Positions 5,184 through 5,284 of a stretch of 5,284 bases of DNA are shown here, piece after piece. Numbering within the stretch: the stretch's first letter is position 1; each line of letters begins with the position of its first letter. The translations under genes were made by a program, and so were the position numbers. The stretch covers positions 1 to 5,284 of the forward strand of contig CAZLLV010000472.1 of NCBI GenBank assembly GCA_964560325.1, given 5' to 3'. This DNA comes from CAZLLV01 sp964560325 (GTDB taxonomy: Bacteria > Acidobacteriota > Thermoanaerobaculia > Multivoradales > DATKCC01). The notes under the pieces were generated by a model. That model saw nothing but the letters and a program-made list of their open reading frames with translations, was not told where the DNA came from and searched no databases.

Positions 5184-5284
5184 GTGAAATTCGCACCCGA
5201 AGCCTGGCCGTTCGTCGTCCCCGTCGCCGCCCTCGCGGCGCTGCTGCTGGCGTTGCGCTACCCCTGGTGGGCGGCGGCCGCCTT
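5184..5284 (+). CDS. psd: Phosphatidylserine decarboxylase proenzyme, N-terminal fragment
   Basis: Only 33 codons are present before the window ends. Starting at GTG 5184 they read as KFAPEAWPFVVPVAAL followed by a hydrophobic Ala/Leu-rich stretch and RYPWWAAAA. The opening K-F/I-A-x-E-x-W/Y-PF-V/I-x-P and the following membrane-associating helix are characteristic of short, group II phosphatidylserine decarboxylases. These make phosphatidylethanolamine from phosphatidylserine at the inner membrane, using a self-cleaved pyruvoyl group. The catalytic LGST-type cleavage site would lie far beyond the window, so it cannot be checked. No Shine-Dalgarno precedes the GTG. The call rests on a short N-terminus and could instead be another small membrane protein. 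Confidence 0.65.
   Translation, partial: MKFAPEAWPFVVPVAALAALLLALRYPWWAAAA

Overview
The window is very GC-rich DNA from a bacterial chromosome. Codon third positions in the recognisable genes are almost all G or C. MutS, TsaB, RimI, a DUF465 (YdcH-like) coiled-coil protein and the start of a short-form phosphatidylserine decarboxylase suggest a Gram-negative-type bacterium with a phosphatidylethanolamine membrane. The overall look would fit Acidobacteriota or a related high-GC phylum, but this is an impression and not a proven placement. No phage, transposon or CRISPR content is visible.

Layout. Positions 1-537 hold no gene I can recognise. Inside them, 106-476 is a degenerate periodic element. 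About seven A-tract-bearing units spaced roughly 42 nt apart are followed by T-tracts spaced 40 nt apart. Small hairpins recur after the A-tracts, and a terminator-like stem with a T-tract sits at 402-435 on the plus strand. Positions 538-3306 (minus) encode a full-length MutS with mismatch-binding, ATPase and beta-clamp-binding motifs. A 23-bp gap with a palindromic -10-like box (AGTATACT) separates mutS from the divergent plus-strand pair tsaB (3330-4076) and rimI (4073-4576), which overlap by 4 bases. A 258-nt gap with a plausible promoter, several strong hairpins and a possible 26-codon reading frame leads to a DUF465 gene (4835-5074) with a strong Shine-Dalgarno. A perfect 10-bp inverted repeat follows, then the first 33 codons of a probable psd gene, cut by the window end.

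How the genes fit together. tsaB and rimI form a common housekeeping pair: tRNA t6A modification and acetylation of ribosomal protein S18. mutS is transcribed the other way from what may be a shared promoter region that would give leaderless or nearly leaderless messages. The DUF465 and psd genes may belong to the same rightward unit or start their own. The unexplained part is the periodic element downstream of mutS. Its Lys (all AAA) and Ile (ATA) codons argue against coding, and its repeated stems of differing sequence suggest a structured RNA or a protein-binding array. It is the most unusual feature here.
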